Shown here: piece by piece, positions 1 to 12,016 of the stretch
Layout of the letters: each line of letters begins with the position of its first letter
How positions within the stretch are numbered: position 1 is the stretch's first letter
Assembly: GCA_947462335.1 (NCBI GenBank)
Contig: OX381704.1
Span: 121,702,065 to 121,766,064 of the forward strand
Reading direction: 5' to 3'
Source of the DNA: Harmothoe impar
Lineage: Eukaryota; Annelida; Polychaeta; Phyllodocida; Polynoidae
Length of the DNA stretch: 64,000 nt
Program-made: the position numbers and the translations under genes
The notes under the pieces: model-generated
The model's input: only the letters and a program-made list of their open reading frames with translations
What the model was told of the DNA's origin: nothing
Databases searched by the model: none

Positions 1-175
1 ATCTAACCAGGACTATGTTTAAGCAGCATACAGCATTGAAGCACTATGCTTCCCTGAAAGGGTAGGTATTTGTTTTATTGATAACAAAAGGCAGACTAGA
101 GAGTACTTGGACAAAGCTGCCTTTGTGTACAAAATATGGCAGGGGGGTTTGTATTTGAATAACATGAACCTTATT

Positions 176-640
176 AACAAATAACAAATAAGGAGTTTAC
201 AATAACTGTAGGTTCAAGGTTACCATGTTAATAATGATATCAGCTGTTTAAAATGGTTGTTCAACAATGGCTACTACTGCTGATGTTTTATTGTTACTGT
301 TATTTAGATAGTAGATGGTAGGGTGTACATAGTACACAGGGGAGCATTATACTAGGCAGACTTATGTAGGCAGAGAAGCCATCTTGTCTACTTTATCATA
401 GTAATGTGCATATAAACATAAAAGGGGTTTATAACAACTACTATTTCCAGGTTACCATGTGCGTAATGGTATCAGTTCTATTTAGCCTCATGGTGCCGAT
501 GTCTTATTGTTAATGTGTATTTAGTATCTAGTGCACAGGGAGCATTATACTTCGTAGGAAGATAAGCCATGTTGTCTGCGTTATCATAGCTGTGTGCAGC
601 ATTTATACTGCATAAGGCACACATTCTGTTTGAAGAGGAA
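176..640. repeat. Degenerate direct duplication, period about 232 bp
   Basis: Two diverged copies share, in order, a GTTACCATG block, a GATGTYTTATTGTTA block, a CACAGGGGAGCATTATAC block and a GCCATSTTGTCT block. The first begins near 218 and the second near 450. No reading frame of note crosses them. This looks like an old local duplication of noncoding DNA. Confidence 0.6.
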
Positions 641-715
641 TAGGTGCGGAAAATCACCTGCCACCTGGCGTGAGAATTTGGAACTACTCAGTGGCCGCAG
701 TGGCAAGCAGGGGGC

Positions 716-968
716 CCACATAGAACCCCACTGCTGACCAAGAGAGACAAAATGAGGAAACTGCTTCTTTTTAAAGTTTAAACTCTATGTTTTAAAAATG
801 TATTAATGTGTAATGCACTGCGCTGCTATGTTTTTTCCTGACATTGCAGGTCCCACTTAGAACCCCACTGCTGACCAAGACAGACAGTATGAGGAAACTG
901 CTTTTTTTAAAGTTTAAAGTTTATGTTCTAAAAATGTATTAATTTGTAATGCACTGCGCTGCCACTGT
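716..968. repeat. Direct duplication, period about 137 bp
   Basis: Two copies starting near 721 and 858 share the block TAGAACCCCACTGCTGACC, followed by a GAGGAAACTGCTT block, a TTTAAAGTTTAAA block and a TGTAATGCACTGCGCTG end. The copies differ by scattered substitutions. From here to about 2000 the DNA is AT-rich and I see no gene. Confidence 0.7.
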
Positions 969-1999
969 CACTGTTATTGACAAATTACGTGGAATTTGCT
1001 GATTAAAACTACTCATCCATGTCACCTTTCAATCATTTGTGAAGGCACTATATTTTATTGGATCGATGTGATTGGCTTCAACATGCTTGTGAAGCACACA
1101 TAAAATCTACTGATTAAATTACTGATTTCTACAAATTTGATTAAATCTCAATAAATCATTTGAACTTAAACTCACTGTGTATGGTGTTGTCGAATGATGA
1201 ATGATTACTCAGATTAATCCTGAGAGACTCTTCAACATTATCGTTATGTATTGTAGATTAACTGCTTATATTATATGCAAATGGCCATTAAATCAACATT
1301 TCTCAAATTAAGTTATGTTTTGTCTAATAAAAATAATTTACTACACTTTTCCCCCAGAACAGCTAAAGAACCAAAAATGCTCGGGACCAGTTTCCTCTAT
1401 AAAGTAATACTGTAAAACTTTGTCGTATTTATAAATACAGAAATAATAACCCCAGAGCCGCTTAGACAGTATTCTTAAAGTCTTTTGTTTTTTGGCAGCA
1501 TGATCTCTGATACATAAAATGGCAATATTAAGTTCAAAACTAAAGTTAATAATATCAGTATTCATCTGGTGGGGCAATCCAAAGACGCCCTATTATCCCT
1601 GGGCTGAAAATCATAGATGCTGATGGCGTAACTACTTTACAATTTTATTATTTGCAAACCAGTATGACCTCCCAGTAATTCCTGACCATGAGGGGCGACA
1701 CTCAGGTCAAAACTGCAGCAAAATGAAGCAAATTGAGTTGAAATGAAGCGAAATGTGCCAGAATAATAATATTGATAAGATCGCCATGTTTCGCAGGTTA
1801 GTGTGTCGCCCTAGTGGAGTCAGGGCTATAGTCTAATTCCTGACCACCAGACACACTCTCTAACAAGCCCAGCAGTCACCTCAGGCTTCACAGTGCTGCC
1901 AGCTGGTGGGAGATTTTACAACTAAAGACAAGTCACACTAAGGAACACAGACAGGGAGGTAAGGCAGGGATAGAGGAAGGAACACCGCAAGAGTTTTGG

Positions 2000-2385
2000 G
2001 GTTTACAAGTTGTAAATGTCACGTAAAACTGTGCAAAGATAGTCATAGAGATTTACACAAATTTACTTGGCCTTTACATACGTTGATATTTACATAGGTT
2101 TACCACCTCTGTAACTTCGGGTAAATGTGGTTGTAAATGTGTCTATTACCACTGTTTATATGTGCAAAGATGGTCATAGAGATTTACACTAATTTACCTG
2201 GCGTTTACAGCAGTTGATATTTACATGAGCTTATCCCCTGTGTAATTTTCAAGAAAACTTATTGTAAATATGTCTAATAATCATTGTAAATCTAAGGAAA
2301 AGATAGTGCTAGAAAATTACACCCATTTACCTGCCTTTACATCAATTGATATTTACATGCATTTACGCCTTGTGTAATATGCACC
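2000..2385. repeat. Three diverged tandem copies, unit about 130 bp
   Basis: The blocks TGCAAAGATRGTCATAGAG, ATTTACC and GTTGATATTTACAT recur near 2035, 2165 and 2290, each followed by a CTGTGTAA-type segment. The third copy is the most diverged. No coding potential is visible. Confidence 0.6.
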
Positions 2386-2624
2386 CCTATGACAATGGGC
2401 ACCATGCTGTCTGGTTGAGGGCTCTACCCAGACAGCTCTGACACCACAATCCCCACCCCCCTACCACCCCTCCCAGGGAGATAAGCTATAAGTATAAGGT
2501 CGGATACATATTTACAGTAAAAGTATGCATTGTAAGCCTTACTTTTAACAATTATTTCAAAGTGATTTTCTCTTTTAGTATCTAACACTGCACGAGCATG
2601 TCTATTCAAGTATACCTTAAATGT

Positions 2625-2850
2625 CATATTTATTACTTAAATGTCAAATTTAAGTACATTTAAGGTGACACTTAAATGTCAATTTCGACATTTAAGCAGC
2701 ATTTTGGTGTACTTAAAGGCACTCTTTAAGTCGACATTTTAGTAGAATTTAAGTTGATTTAAGATGATCAAATTACATGGCAAGGTGGTACTTAAAGGTC
2801 ATTAAATAACATGTCAAGGTCCAGGTGTCCCTTACAGAAGAAATCACATT
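2625..2850. repeat. AT-rich degenerate ACTTAAATGTC repeats
   Basis: The motif CTTAAATGTC and its complement GACATTTAAG recur many times, so the stretch can fold on itself. Unit boundaries are irregular. Confidence 0.5.
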
Positions 2851-3012
2851 TGGTTACGTACAATGACCTTTAATGGACATTGCCATTTTCTCTACTTTTT
2901 ACTTAAAATGTCATTAAATTTCGTCATTTTATATTGGATGGTTTTTTATTCAGGGGGTTGTTTCATCAGTTTCATCTTTTTATTCAGAGCTGGGGCGCCT
3001 CCAGAGGCACTG

Positions 3013-3160
3013 GGGAGCCCCCAGGGAGGCCGGGCGAGCCCCCAGGGAGGCCGGGCGAGCCCCCAGGGAGGCCGGGCGAGCCCCCAGGGAGGCCGGGCGA
3101 GCCCCCAGGGAGGCCGGGCGAGCCCCCAGGGAGGCCGGGCGAGCCCCCAGGGAGGCCAGG
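3013..3160. repeat. GC-rich 21-bp minisatellite, about 7 copies
   Basis: Near-perfect copies of a 21-bp unit (GAGCCCCCAGGGAGGCCGGG plus C) run head to tail. The unit is a multiple of three, so all frames stay open and give Pro/Gly/Arg-rich peptides, which I read as artefacts of the repeat. Confidence 0.85.
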
Positions 3161-3170
3161 GCCAGGGAGG

Positions 3171-3322
3171 CCGGGGCCAGGGTCCCCTTACTCCCCTGGT
3201 TAGTATCACGGGTTGTAGCCCTCCAGAAACCTTCAAAATAATGTATAATACCGGGGCCAGGGTCCCCTTACTCCCCTGGTTAGTATCACGGGTTGTAGCC
3301 CTCCAGAAACCTTCAAAATAAA
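3171..3322. repeat. Tandem direct duplication, period 80 bp
   Basis: A block beginning CCGGGGCCAGGGTCCCC and ending CCTTCAAAATA occurs at 3171 and again at 3251, effectively identical. It follows the 21-bp minisatellite, whose last unit supplies its start. A G-homopolymer lies at about 3554-3569. From 3325 to 4537 I see no gene; diverged blocks containing TATAAGCC recur near 4225-4400 and again near 15240-15330. Confidence 0.8.
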
Positions 3323-4537
3323 TTTTCTATCTGAAGGCCCCAGGACTCTACAGAGAGGTGGTGCCATCTAGGGTGTGTTGTGTACACTACCTCTTCGTAG
3401 AGCCATGCAGAGATCAGAGTGGATATTTAGTTGCACACCTTCCCATGGTACCCTATAGCCTACTCACTCTCCAAGCTGAGGTCTTATTAAAACCTGTGCT
3501 GCTAGGTGAGCACACCCAATAGTGTTGATGTCCTGGGGAGGCTATGGACACGGGGGGGGGGGGGGGGGGTACCCCATGACATGCATGGACGTGTCCTCTG
3601 TATGTATACAACACAGCTCCGACAGCTCAGGTAGTAACAGGCTACACACACTCTCCTCTGCAGCGGGTAATCACAACAAACACTCAAACATGATCACTCT
3701 CTGCCCCAGGCACCTAAATACTATTAAATCTATCTAAATACATGCTCATGTTTACCTTTATTTGTAAGTCTTGTTGATAAGTCATTTAACCCTAAGTCTG
3801 TGAATTTTATATATAACTCCCAGTTTATCTCTACAACTACCAATCAGAGTTTATTACAGCATTTCCTTAATGACAGGGTAATAGTCATGGCCGTTATATT
3901 GTGCCATAGGGCCTTACCCTCTACTTGACCCTAATGCTTGAACTGTCCTCTGGGTAAGCAAATATGACTGCTAAACTGTGAGATAGGTGGCCTGTGGCAG
4001 AGGTGTCCCAGTTAAGTGTTTGTTGTGATTACCTCTGTCCTGGAGATTGACTACAAACACTACTGGATACCAGACTCAGGTAAGTACTACGTTATGTTGA
4101 TGTCTGTTGTAAATGGTGTCTTCTCATTTAGGGAGGATGTACAGAGGGAAAGGGCAGACAGGAGAGAGGGTGCTGGGGGTAGAGGTACAGACTGAGTATA
4201 AGGACAGGACATAGACTATCGTAAATTCCAACGTATAAGCCTAACTTGAGTATAAGCTGCACCCAGACTTTGGGCCGATCTTATAAGCCACACTGGCAAT
4301 GGCATTATGGTGACTTCAGTACTGTACCATACATAGTAGCAACAACTTGCATATAAGCCACACCCTGACTCTGGCCTGATGCAATAAGCCACACTGGCGA
4401 TCTGACCTGCGTACTAGCTGCGGCTTCTATACAAGAAATTACGGTAGAGGGAAGAACTGTTTAAAGTTAAGACTCGAGAGCAGAATGTGCCCAAACATGT
4501 CTTTACAAGGCAGAGTGTTGGCTGTTGGCGCTGCCAC

Positions 4538-7500
4538 CTGAAGGCAATATGTGTAGACTGTGGCTGTGGCTGACTAGTGGTGGGAATAGGGAGGCTGAAG
4601 GCAATATGTGTAGACTGTGGCTGACTAGAGGTGGGAATAGGGAGGCTGAAGGCAATATGTGTAGACTGTGGCTGTGACTGACTAGTGGTGGGAATAGGGA
4701 GGCTGAAGGCAATATGTGTGGACTGTGGCAGTGGCTAACTAGTGGTGGGAATAGGGAGGCTGGAGGCAATATGTGTAGACTGTGGCTGTGGCTGTGACTA
4801 GTGGTGGGAATAGGGAGGCTGAAGGCAATATGTGTGGACTGTGGCTGTGGCTGACTAGAGGTGGGAATAGGGAGGCTGAAGGCAATATGTGTAGACTGTG
4901 GCTGTGGCTGACTAGTGGTGGGAATAGGGAGGCTGAAGGCAATATGTGTAGACTGTGGCTGTGGCTGACTAGTGGTGGGAATAGGGAGGCTGGAGGCAAT
5001 ATGTGTAGACTGTGGCTGTGGCTGACTAGTGGTGGGAATAGGGAGGCTGGAGGCAATATGTGTAGACTGTGGCTGACTAGTGGTGGGAATAGGGAGGCTG
5101 GAGGCAATATGTGTAGACTGTGGCTGACTAGTGGTGGCAATAGGGAGGCTGAAGGCAATATGTGTAGACTGTGGCTGTGGCTGACTAGTGGTGGGAATAG
5201 GGAGGCTGAAGGCAATATGTGTAGACTGTGGCTGTGAATAGTGGTGGGAATAGGGAGGCTGAAGGCAATATGTGTAGACTGTGGCTGTGGCTGACTAGAG
5301 GTGGGAATAGGGAGGCTGAAGGCAATATGTGTAGACTGTGGCTGACTAGTGGTGGGAATAGGGAGGCTGGAGGCAATATGTGTAGACTGTGGCTGACTAG
5401 TGGTGGGAATAGGGAGGCTGAAGGCAATATGTGTAGACTGTGGCTGTGGCTGACTAGTGGTGGGAATAGGGAGGCTGAAGGCAATATGTGTAGACTGTGG
5501 CTGTGAATAGTGGTGGGAATAGGGAGGCTGAAGGCAATATGTGTAGACTGTGGCTGTGGCTGACTAGAGGTGGGAATAGGGAGGCTGAAGGCAATATGTG
5601 TAGACTGTGGCTGACTAGTGGTGGGAATAGGGAGGCTGGAGGCAATATGTGTAGACTGTGGCTGTGACTAGAGGTGGGAATAGGGGGGCTGAAGGCAATA
5701 TGTGTAGACTGTGGCAGTGGCTGACTAGTGGTGGGAATAGGGAGGCTGGAGGCAATATGTGTAGACTGTGGCTGTGACTAGAGGTGGGAATAGGGAGGCT
5801 GAAGGCAATATGTGTAGACTGTGGCTGTGGCTGACTAGTGGTGGGAATAGGGAGGCTGAAGGCAATATGTGTAGACTGTGGCAGTGGCTAACTAGTGGTG
5901 GGAATAGGGAGGCTGGAGGCAATATGTGTAGACTGTGGCTGTGGCTGTGACTAGTGGTGGGAATAGGGAGGCTGAAGGCAATATGTGTAGACTGTGGCTG
6001 TGGCTGACTAGAGGTGGGAATAGGGAGGCTGAAGGCAATATGTGTAGACTGTGGCTGTGGCTGACTAGTGGTGGGAATAGGGAGGCTGGAGGCAATATGT
6101 GTAGACTGTGGCTGACTAGTGGTGGGAATAGGGAGGCTGGAGGCAATATGTGTAGACTGTGGCTGTGGCTGACTAGTGGTGGGAATAGGGAGGCTGGAGG
6201 CAATATGTGTAGACTGTGGCTGTGACTAGTGGTGGCAATAGGGAGGCTGAAGGCAATATGTGTAGACTGTGGCTGACTAGTGGTGGGAATAGGGAGGCTG
6301 AAGGCAATATGTGTAGACTGTGGCTGTGGCTGACTAGTGGTGGGAATAGGGAGGCTGGAGGCAATATGTGTAGACTGTGGCTGACTAGTGGTGGGAATAG
6401 GGAGGCTGAAGGCAATATGTGTAGACTGTGGCTGACTAGTGGTGGGAATAGGGAGGCTGGAGGCAATATGTGTAGACTGTGGCTGTGGCTGACTAGAGGT
6501 GGGAATAGGGAGGCTGAAGGCAATATGTGTAGACTGTGGCTGTGGCTGACTAGTGGTGGGAATAGGGAGGCTGGAGGCAATATGTGTAGACTGTGGCTGA
6601 CTAGTGGTGGGAATAGGGAGGCTGAAGGCAATATGTGTAGACTGTGGCTGTGGCTGACTAGTGGTGGGAATAGGGAGTCTGGAGGCAATATGTGTAGGCT
6701 GTGGCTGACTAGTGGTGGGAATAGGGAGGCTGGAGGCAATATGTGTAGACTGTGGCTGTGACTGTGACTAGTGGTGGGAATAGGGAGGCTGGAGGCAATA
6801 TGTGTAGACTGTGGCTGTGACTGTGACTAGTGGTGGGAATAGAGAGGCTGAAGGCAATATGTGTAGACTGTGGCTGTGACTGTGACTAGTGGTGGGAATA
6901 GGGAGTCTGGAGGCAATATGTGTAGGCTGTGGATGTGGCTGACTAGTGGTGGGAATAGGGAGGCTGGAGGCAATATGTGTAGACTGTGGCTGTGGCTGAC
7001 TAGTGGTGGGAATAGGGAGGCTGAAGGCAATATGTGTAGACTGTGGCTGACTAGCGGTGGGAATGGGGAGGCTGAAGGCAATATGTGTAGACTGTGGCTG
7101 TGGCTGACTAGAGGTGGGAATAGGGAGGCTGAAGGCAATATGTGTAGACTGTGGCTGTGGCTGACTAGTGGTGGGAATAGGGAGGCTGGAGGCAATATGT
7201 GTAGACTGTGGCTGACTAGTGGTGGGAATAGGGAGGCTGGAGGCAATATGTGTAGACTGTGGCTGTGGCTGACTAGTGGTGGGAATAGGGAGGCTGGAGG
7301 CAATATGTGTAGACTGTGGCTGTGACTAGTGGTGGCAATAGGGAGGCTGAAGGCAATATGTGTAGACTGTGGCTGACTAGTGGTGGGAATAGGGAGGCTG
7401 AAGGCAATATGTGTAGACTGTGGCTGTGGCTGACTAGTGGTGGGAATAGGGAGGCTGGAGGCAATATGTGTAGACTGTGGCTGACTAGTGGTGGGAATAG

Positions 7501-10500
7501 GGAGGCTGAAGGCAATATGTGTAGACTGTGGCTGACTAGTGGTGGGAATAGGGAGGCTGGAGGCAATATGTGTAGACTGTGGCTGTGGCTGACTAGAGGT
7601 GGGAATAGGGAGGCTGAAGGCAATATGTGTAGACTGTGGCTGTGGCTGACTAGTGGTGGGAATAGGGAGGCTGGAGGCAATATGTGTAGACTGTGGCTGA
7701 CTAGTGGTGGGAATAGGGAGGCTGAAGGCAATATGTGTAGACTGTGGCTGTGGCTGACTAGTGGTGGGAATAGGGAGTCTGGAGGCAATATGTGTAGGCT
7801 GTGGCTGACTAGTGGTGGGAATAGGGAGGCTGGAGGCAATATGTGTAGACTGTGGCTGTGACTGTGACTAGTGGTGGGAATAGGGAGGCTGGAGGCAATA
7901 TGTGTAGACTGTGGCTGTGACTGTGACTAGTGGTGGGAATAGAGAGGCTGAAGGCAATATGTGTAGACTGTGGCTGTGACTGTGACTAGTGGTGGGAATA
8001 GGGAGTCTGGAGGCAATATGTGTAGGCTGTGGATGTGGCTGACTAGTGGTGGGAATAGGGAGGCTGGAGGCAATATGTGTAGACTGTGGCTGTGGCTGAC
8101 TAGTGGTGGGAATAGGGAGGCTGAAGGCAATATGTGTAGACTGTGGCTGACTAGCGGTGGGAATGGGGAGGCTGAAGGCAATATGTGTAATCTGTGGCTG
8201 TGGCTGACTAGTGGTGGGAATAGGGAGGCTGGAGGCAATATGTGTAGACTGTGGCTGACTAGAGATGGGAATAGGGGTGCTGGAGGCAATATGTGTAGAC
8301 TGTGACTGACTAGTGGTGGGAATAGGGAGGCTGAAGGCAATATGTGTAGACTGTGGCTGTGGCTAACTAGTGGTGGGAATAGGGAGGCTGGAGGCAATAT
8401 GTGTAGACTGTGGCTGTGGCTGACTAGAGGTGGGAATAGGGAGGCTGGAGGCAATATGTGTAGGCTGTGGCTGTGGCTGACTAGAGGTGGGAATAGGGAG
8501 GCTGGAGGCAATATGTGTAGACTGTGGCTGTGGCTGACTAGAGGTGGGAATAGGGAGGCTGAAGGCAATATGTGTAGACTGTGACTGTGGCTGACTAGTG
8601 GTGGGAATAGGGAGGCTGAAGGCAATATGTGTAGACTGTGGCTAACTAGTGGTGGGAATAGGGAGGCTGGAGGCAATATGTGTAGACTGTGGCTAACTAG
8701 TGGTGGGAATAGGGAGGCTGGAGGCAATATGTGTAGACTGTGGCTAACTAGTGGTGGGAATAGGGAGGCTGGAGGCAATATGTGTAGACTGTGGCTGACT
8801 AGAGGTGGGAATAGGGAGGCTGGAGGCAATATGTGTAGACTGTGGCTGTGGCTGACTAGTGGTGGGAATAGGGAGGCTGGAGGCAATATGTGTAGACTGT
8901 GGCTGTGGCTGACTAGAGGTGGGAATAGGGAGGCTGAAGGCAATATGTGTAGACTGTGGCTGAGGCTGACTAGTGGTGGGAATAGGGAGGCTGAAGGCAA
9001 TATGTGTAGACTGTGGCTGTGACTAGTGGTGGGAATAGGGAGGCTGGAGGCAATATGTGTAGACTGTGGCTGACTAGAGGTGGGAATAGGGAGGCTGAAG
9101 GCAATATGTGTAAACTGTGGCTGTGGCTGACTAGTGGTGGGAATAGGGAGGCTGAAGGCAATATGTGTAGACTGTGGCTGTGGCTGACTAGAGGTGGGAA
9201 TAGGGAGGCTGAAGGCAATATGTGTAGACTGTGGCTGTGGCTGTGACTAGTGGTGGGAATAGGGAGGCTGGAGGCAATATGTGTAGACTGTGGCTGTGGC
9301 TGACTAGTGGTAGGAATAGGGAGGCTGGAGGCAATATGTGTAGACTGTGGCTGTGACTGTGACTAGTGGTGGGAATAGGGAGGCTGGAGGCAATATGTGT
9401 AGACTGTGGCTGTGACTGTGACTAGTGGTGGGAATAGAGAGGCTGAAGGCAATATGTGTAGACTGTGGCTGACTAGTGGTGGCAATAGGGAGGCTGAAGG
9501 CAATATGTGTAGACTGTGGCTGTGGCTGACTAGTGGTAGGAATAGGGAGGCTGGAGGCAATATGTGTAGACTGTGGCTGACTAGTGGTAGGAATAGGGAG
9601 GCTGAAGGCAATATGTGTAGACTGTGGCTGTGACTAGTGGAGGGAATAGGGAGGCTGGAGGCAATATGTGTACACTGTGGCTGTGACTAGAGGTGGGAAT
9701 AGAGAGGCTGGAGGCAATATGTGTAGACTGTGGCTGTGGCTGACTAGTGGTAGGAATAGGGAGGCTGGAGGCAATATGTGTAGACTGTGGCTGACTAGTG
9801 GTAGGAATAGGGAGGCTGAAGGCAATATGTGTACACTGTGGCTGACTAGTGGTGGGAATAGGGAGGCTGAAGGCAATATGTGTAGACTGTGGCTGACTAG
9901 TGGTGGGAATAGGGAGGCTGAAGGCAATATGTGTAGACTGTGGCTGACTAGTGGTTGGAATAGGGAGGCTGAAGGCAATATGTGTAGACTGTGGCTGTGG
10001 CTGACTAGAGGTGGGAATAGGGAGGCTGAAGGCAATATGTGTAGACTGTGGCTGACTAGAGGTGGGAATAGGGAGGCTGGAGGCAATATGTGTAGACTGT
10101 GGCTGACTAGTGGTTGGAATAGGGAGGCTGAAGGCAATATGTGTAGACTGTGGCTGACTAGTGGTAGGAATAGGGAGGCTGGAGGCAATATGTGTAGACT
10201 GTGGCTGTGGCTGTGACTAGAGGTGGGAATAGGGAGGCTGAAGGCAATATGTGTAGACTGTGGCTGTGGCTGTGACTAGTGGTTGGAATAGGGAGGCTGA
10301 AGGCAATATGTGTAGACTGTGGCTGACTAGTGGTGGGAATAGGGAGGCTGGAGGCAATATGTGTAGACTGTGGCTGTGGCTGACTAGTGGTGGGAATAGG
10401 GAGGCTGGAGGCAATATGTGTAGACTGTGGCTGACTAGAGGTGGGAATAGGGAGGCTGGAGGCAATATGTATAGACTGTGGCTGACTAGTGGTGGGAATA

Positions 10501-11428
10501 GGGAGGCTGAAGGCAATATGTGTAGACTGTGGCTGACTAGTGGTGGGAATAGGGAGGCTGAAGGCAATATGTGTAGACTGTGGCTGACTAGAGGTGGGAA
10601 TAGGGAGGCTGAAGGCAATATGTGTAGACTGTGGCTGACTAGTGGTGGGAATAGGGAGGCTGGAGGCAATATGTGTAGACTGTGGCTGTGGCTGACTAGT
10701 GGAGGGAATAGGGAGGCTGAAGGCAATATGTGTAGACTGTGGCTGTGGCTGACTAGTGGTGGGAATAGGGAGGCTGAAGGCAATATGTGTAGACTGTGGC
10801 TGACTAGTGGTGGGAATAGGGAGGCTGAAGGCAATATGTGTACACTGTGGCTGTGGCTGACTAGAGGTGGGAATAGGGAGGCTGAAGGCAATATGTGTAG
10901 ACTGTGGCTGTGGCTGACTAGTGGTGGGAATAGGGAGGCTGAAGGCAATATGTGTAGACTGTGGCTGACTAGTGGTGGGAATAGGGAGGCTGAAGGCAAT
11001 ATGTGTAGACTGTGGCTGACTAGAGGTGGGAATAGGGAGGCTGAAGGCAATATGTGTAGACTGTGGCTGACTAGTGGTGGGAATAGGGAGGCTGGAGGCA
11101 ATATGTGTAGACTGTGGCTGTGGCTGACTAGTGGAGGGAATAGGGAGGCTGAAGGCAATATGTGTAGACTGTGGCTGTGGCTGACTAGTGGTGGGAATAG
11201 GGAGGCTGGAGGCAATATGTGTAGACTGTGGCTGTGGCTGACTAGTGGTGGGAATAGGGAGGCTGAAGGCAATATGTGTAGACTGTGGCTGACTAGTGGT
11301 GGGAATAGGGAGGCTGAAGGCAATATGTGTACACTGTGGCTGTGGCTGACTAGAGGTGGGAATAGGGAGGCTGAAGGCAATATGTGTAGACTGTGGCTGT
11401 GGCTGACTAGTGGTGGGAATATGAAGAC
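4538..11428. repeat. 6.9-kb minisatellite, 51/57-bp unit, about 130 copies
   Basis: A core of GGTGGGAATAGGGAGGCTG, then GCAATATGTGTAGACTGTGG and GCTGACTAG, repeats head to tail. Units are 51 bp, or 57 bp with an extra TGTGGC hexamer; minor variants of 53 and 59 bp carry TGTGACTAG. Variant positions (CTGAAGG/CTGGAGG, TAGTGG/TAGAGG) alternate between units. Because 51 and 57 are multiples of three, long frames are open on both strands, but the predicted peptides are the repeat itself, without any non-repeat domain. The array could lie in an intron of, or upstream of, the gene starting at 12017. Confidence 0.95.
5970..8188. repeat. 1100-bp higher-order tandem duplication inside the minisatellite
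   Basis: The ordered series of variant units from about 5970 to 7088 recurs from about 7070 to 8188 with an offset of exactly 1100 bp. Rare variants such as GGGAGTCTGG, GTGTAGGCTGTGGATG and AATGGGGAGG fall at matching places in both. This implies a recent segmental duplication of about 20 units rather than unit-by-unit slippage. Confidence 0.85.
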
Positions 11429-11441
11429 CAGTATATGACCA

Positions 11442-11558
11442 TGCCCTCAGAAAAGTGATCGTCACAGTAGCCAAAAACACTCTCTCCTGAAAGTCTTGCA
11501 CTGCCTGGCTTTCAAGTGAGTGCTTTAGGCGACAATGATGCTCATGTTTCTGAGGGCA
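11442..11558. mobile_element. Short inverted-repeat element (MITE-like), 117 bp
   Basis: The ends are perfect 12-bp inverted repeats, TGCCCTCAGAAA at 11442 and its complement ending at 11558, continued by a further imperfect 20 bp. It adjoins the downstream edge of the minisatellite. No target-site duplication is clear, so it could also be a simple hairpin. Confidence 0.45.
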
Positions 11559-12016
11559 CAAATCATATAGACTAAGTTCCTCTGAGCTTATATAGATAGG
11601 ATAGTGAACTGGCCATAGGTTTTAACTTCAGACCTAAATGATTGGAGTTCAATATCCATGTATCATATATGTTTTAAGGTATATAACCAGGCCGTTTGAG
11701 GGCTGGGACTGATGGTAGGGCTATATGTCTATGACTATTTTTATAGGCTTATCCCGTCACATTTTGAATGCCCCCTCCTTATGTAGGCACTCCCCCATCC
11801 TGGACTCTTGGAAAGAGGCTCATCACAACTAACTGTAGCCTATATTCACTGCAAACTGTGATTTGTTGGATATTTTCCAATGGGAATACAGCTATGTGAT
11901 CACATGTCATAGAGCGCCAAAATTACCCGGTCAGATCTGGATGTAGTAGCAGAGTATCCTTGCTTTAGGTTGTTTTGTGTTGTTCTGAGCTTCACCTACC
12001 CTATTTCTCTTTACAG

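Noticed and set aside
4538..11428. CRISPR-like array of regularly spaced repeats
   Set aside because: The whole unit repeats without unique spacers, and the genome is eukaryotic.
4503..11561. Dozens of long open frames on both strands, up to 467 codons, with repeating Ser/Leu/Pro- or Asn/Arg/Trp-rich peptides
   Set aside because: They are readings of one minisatellite whose unit is a multiple of three; no non-repeat domain, start context or splice signal supports them.
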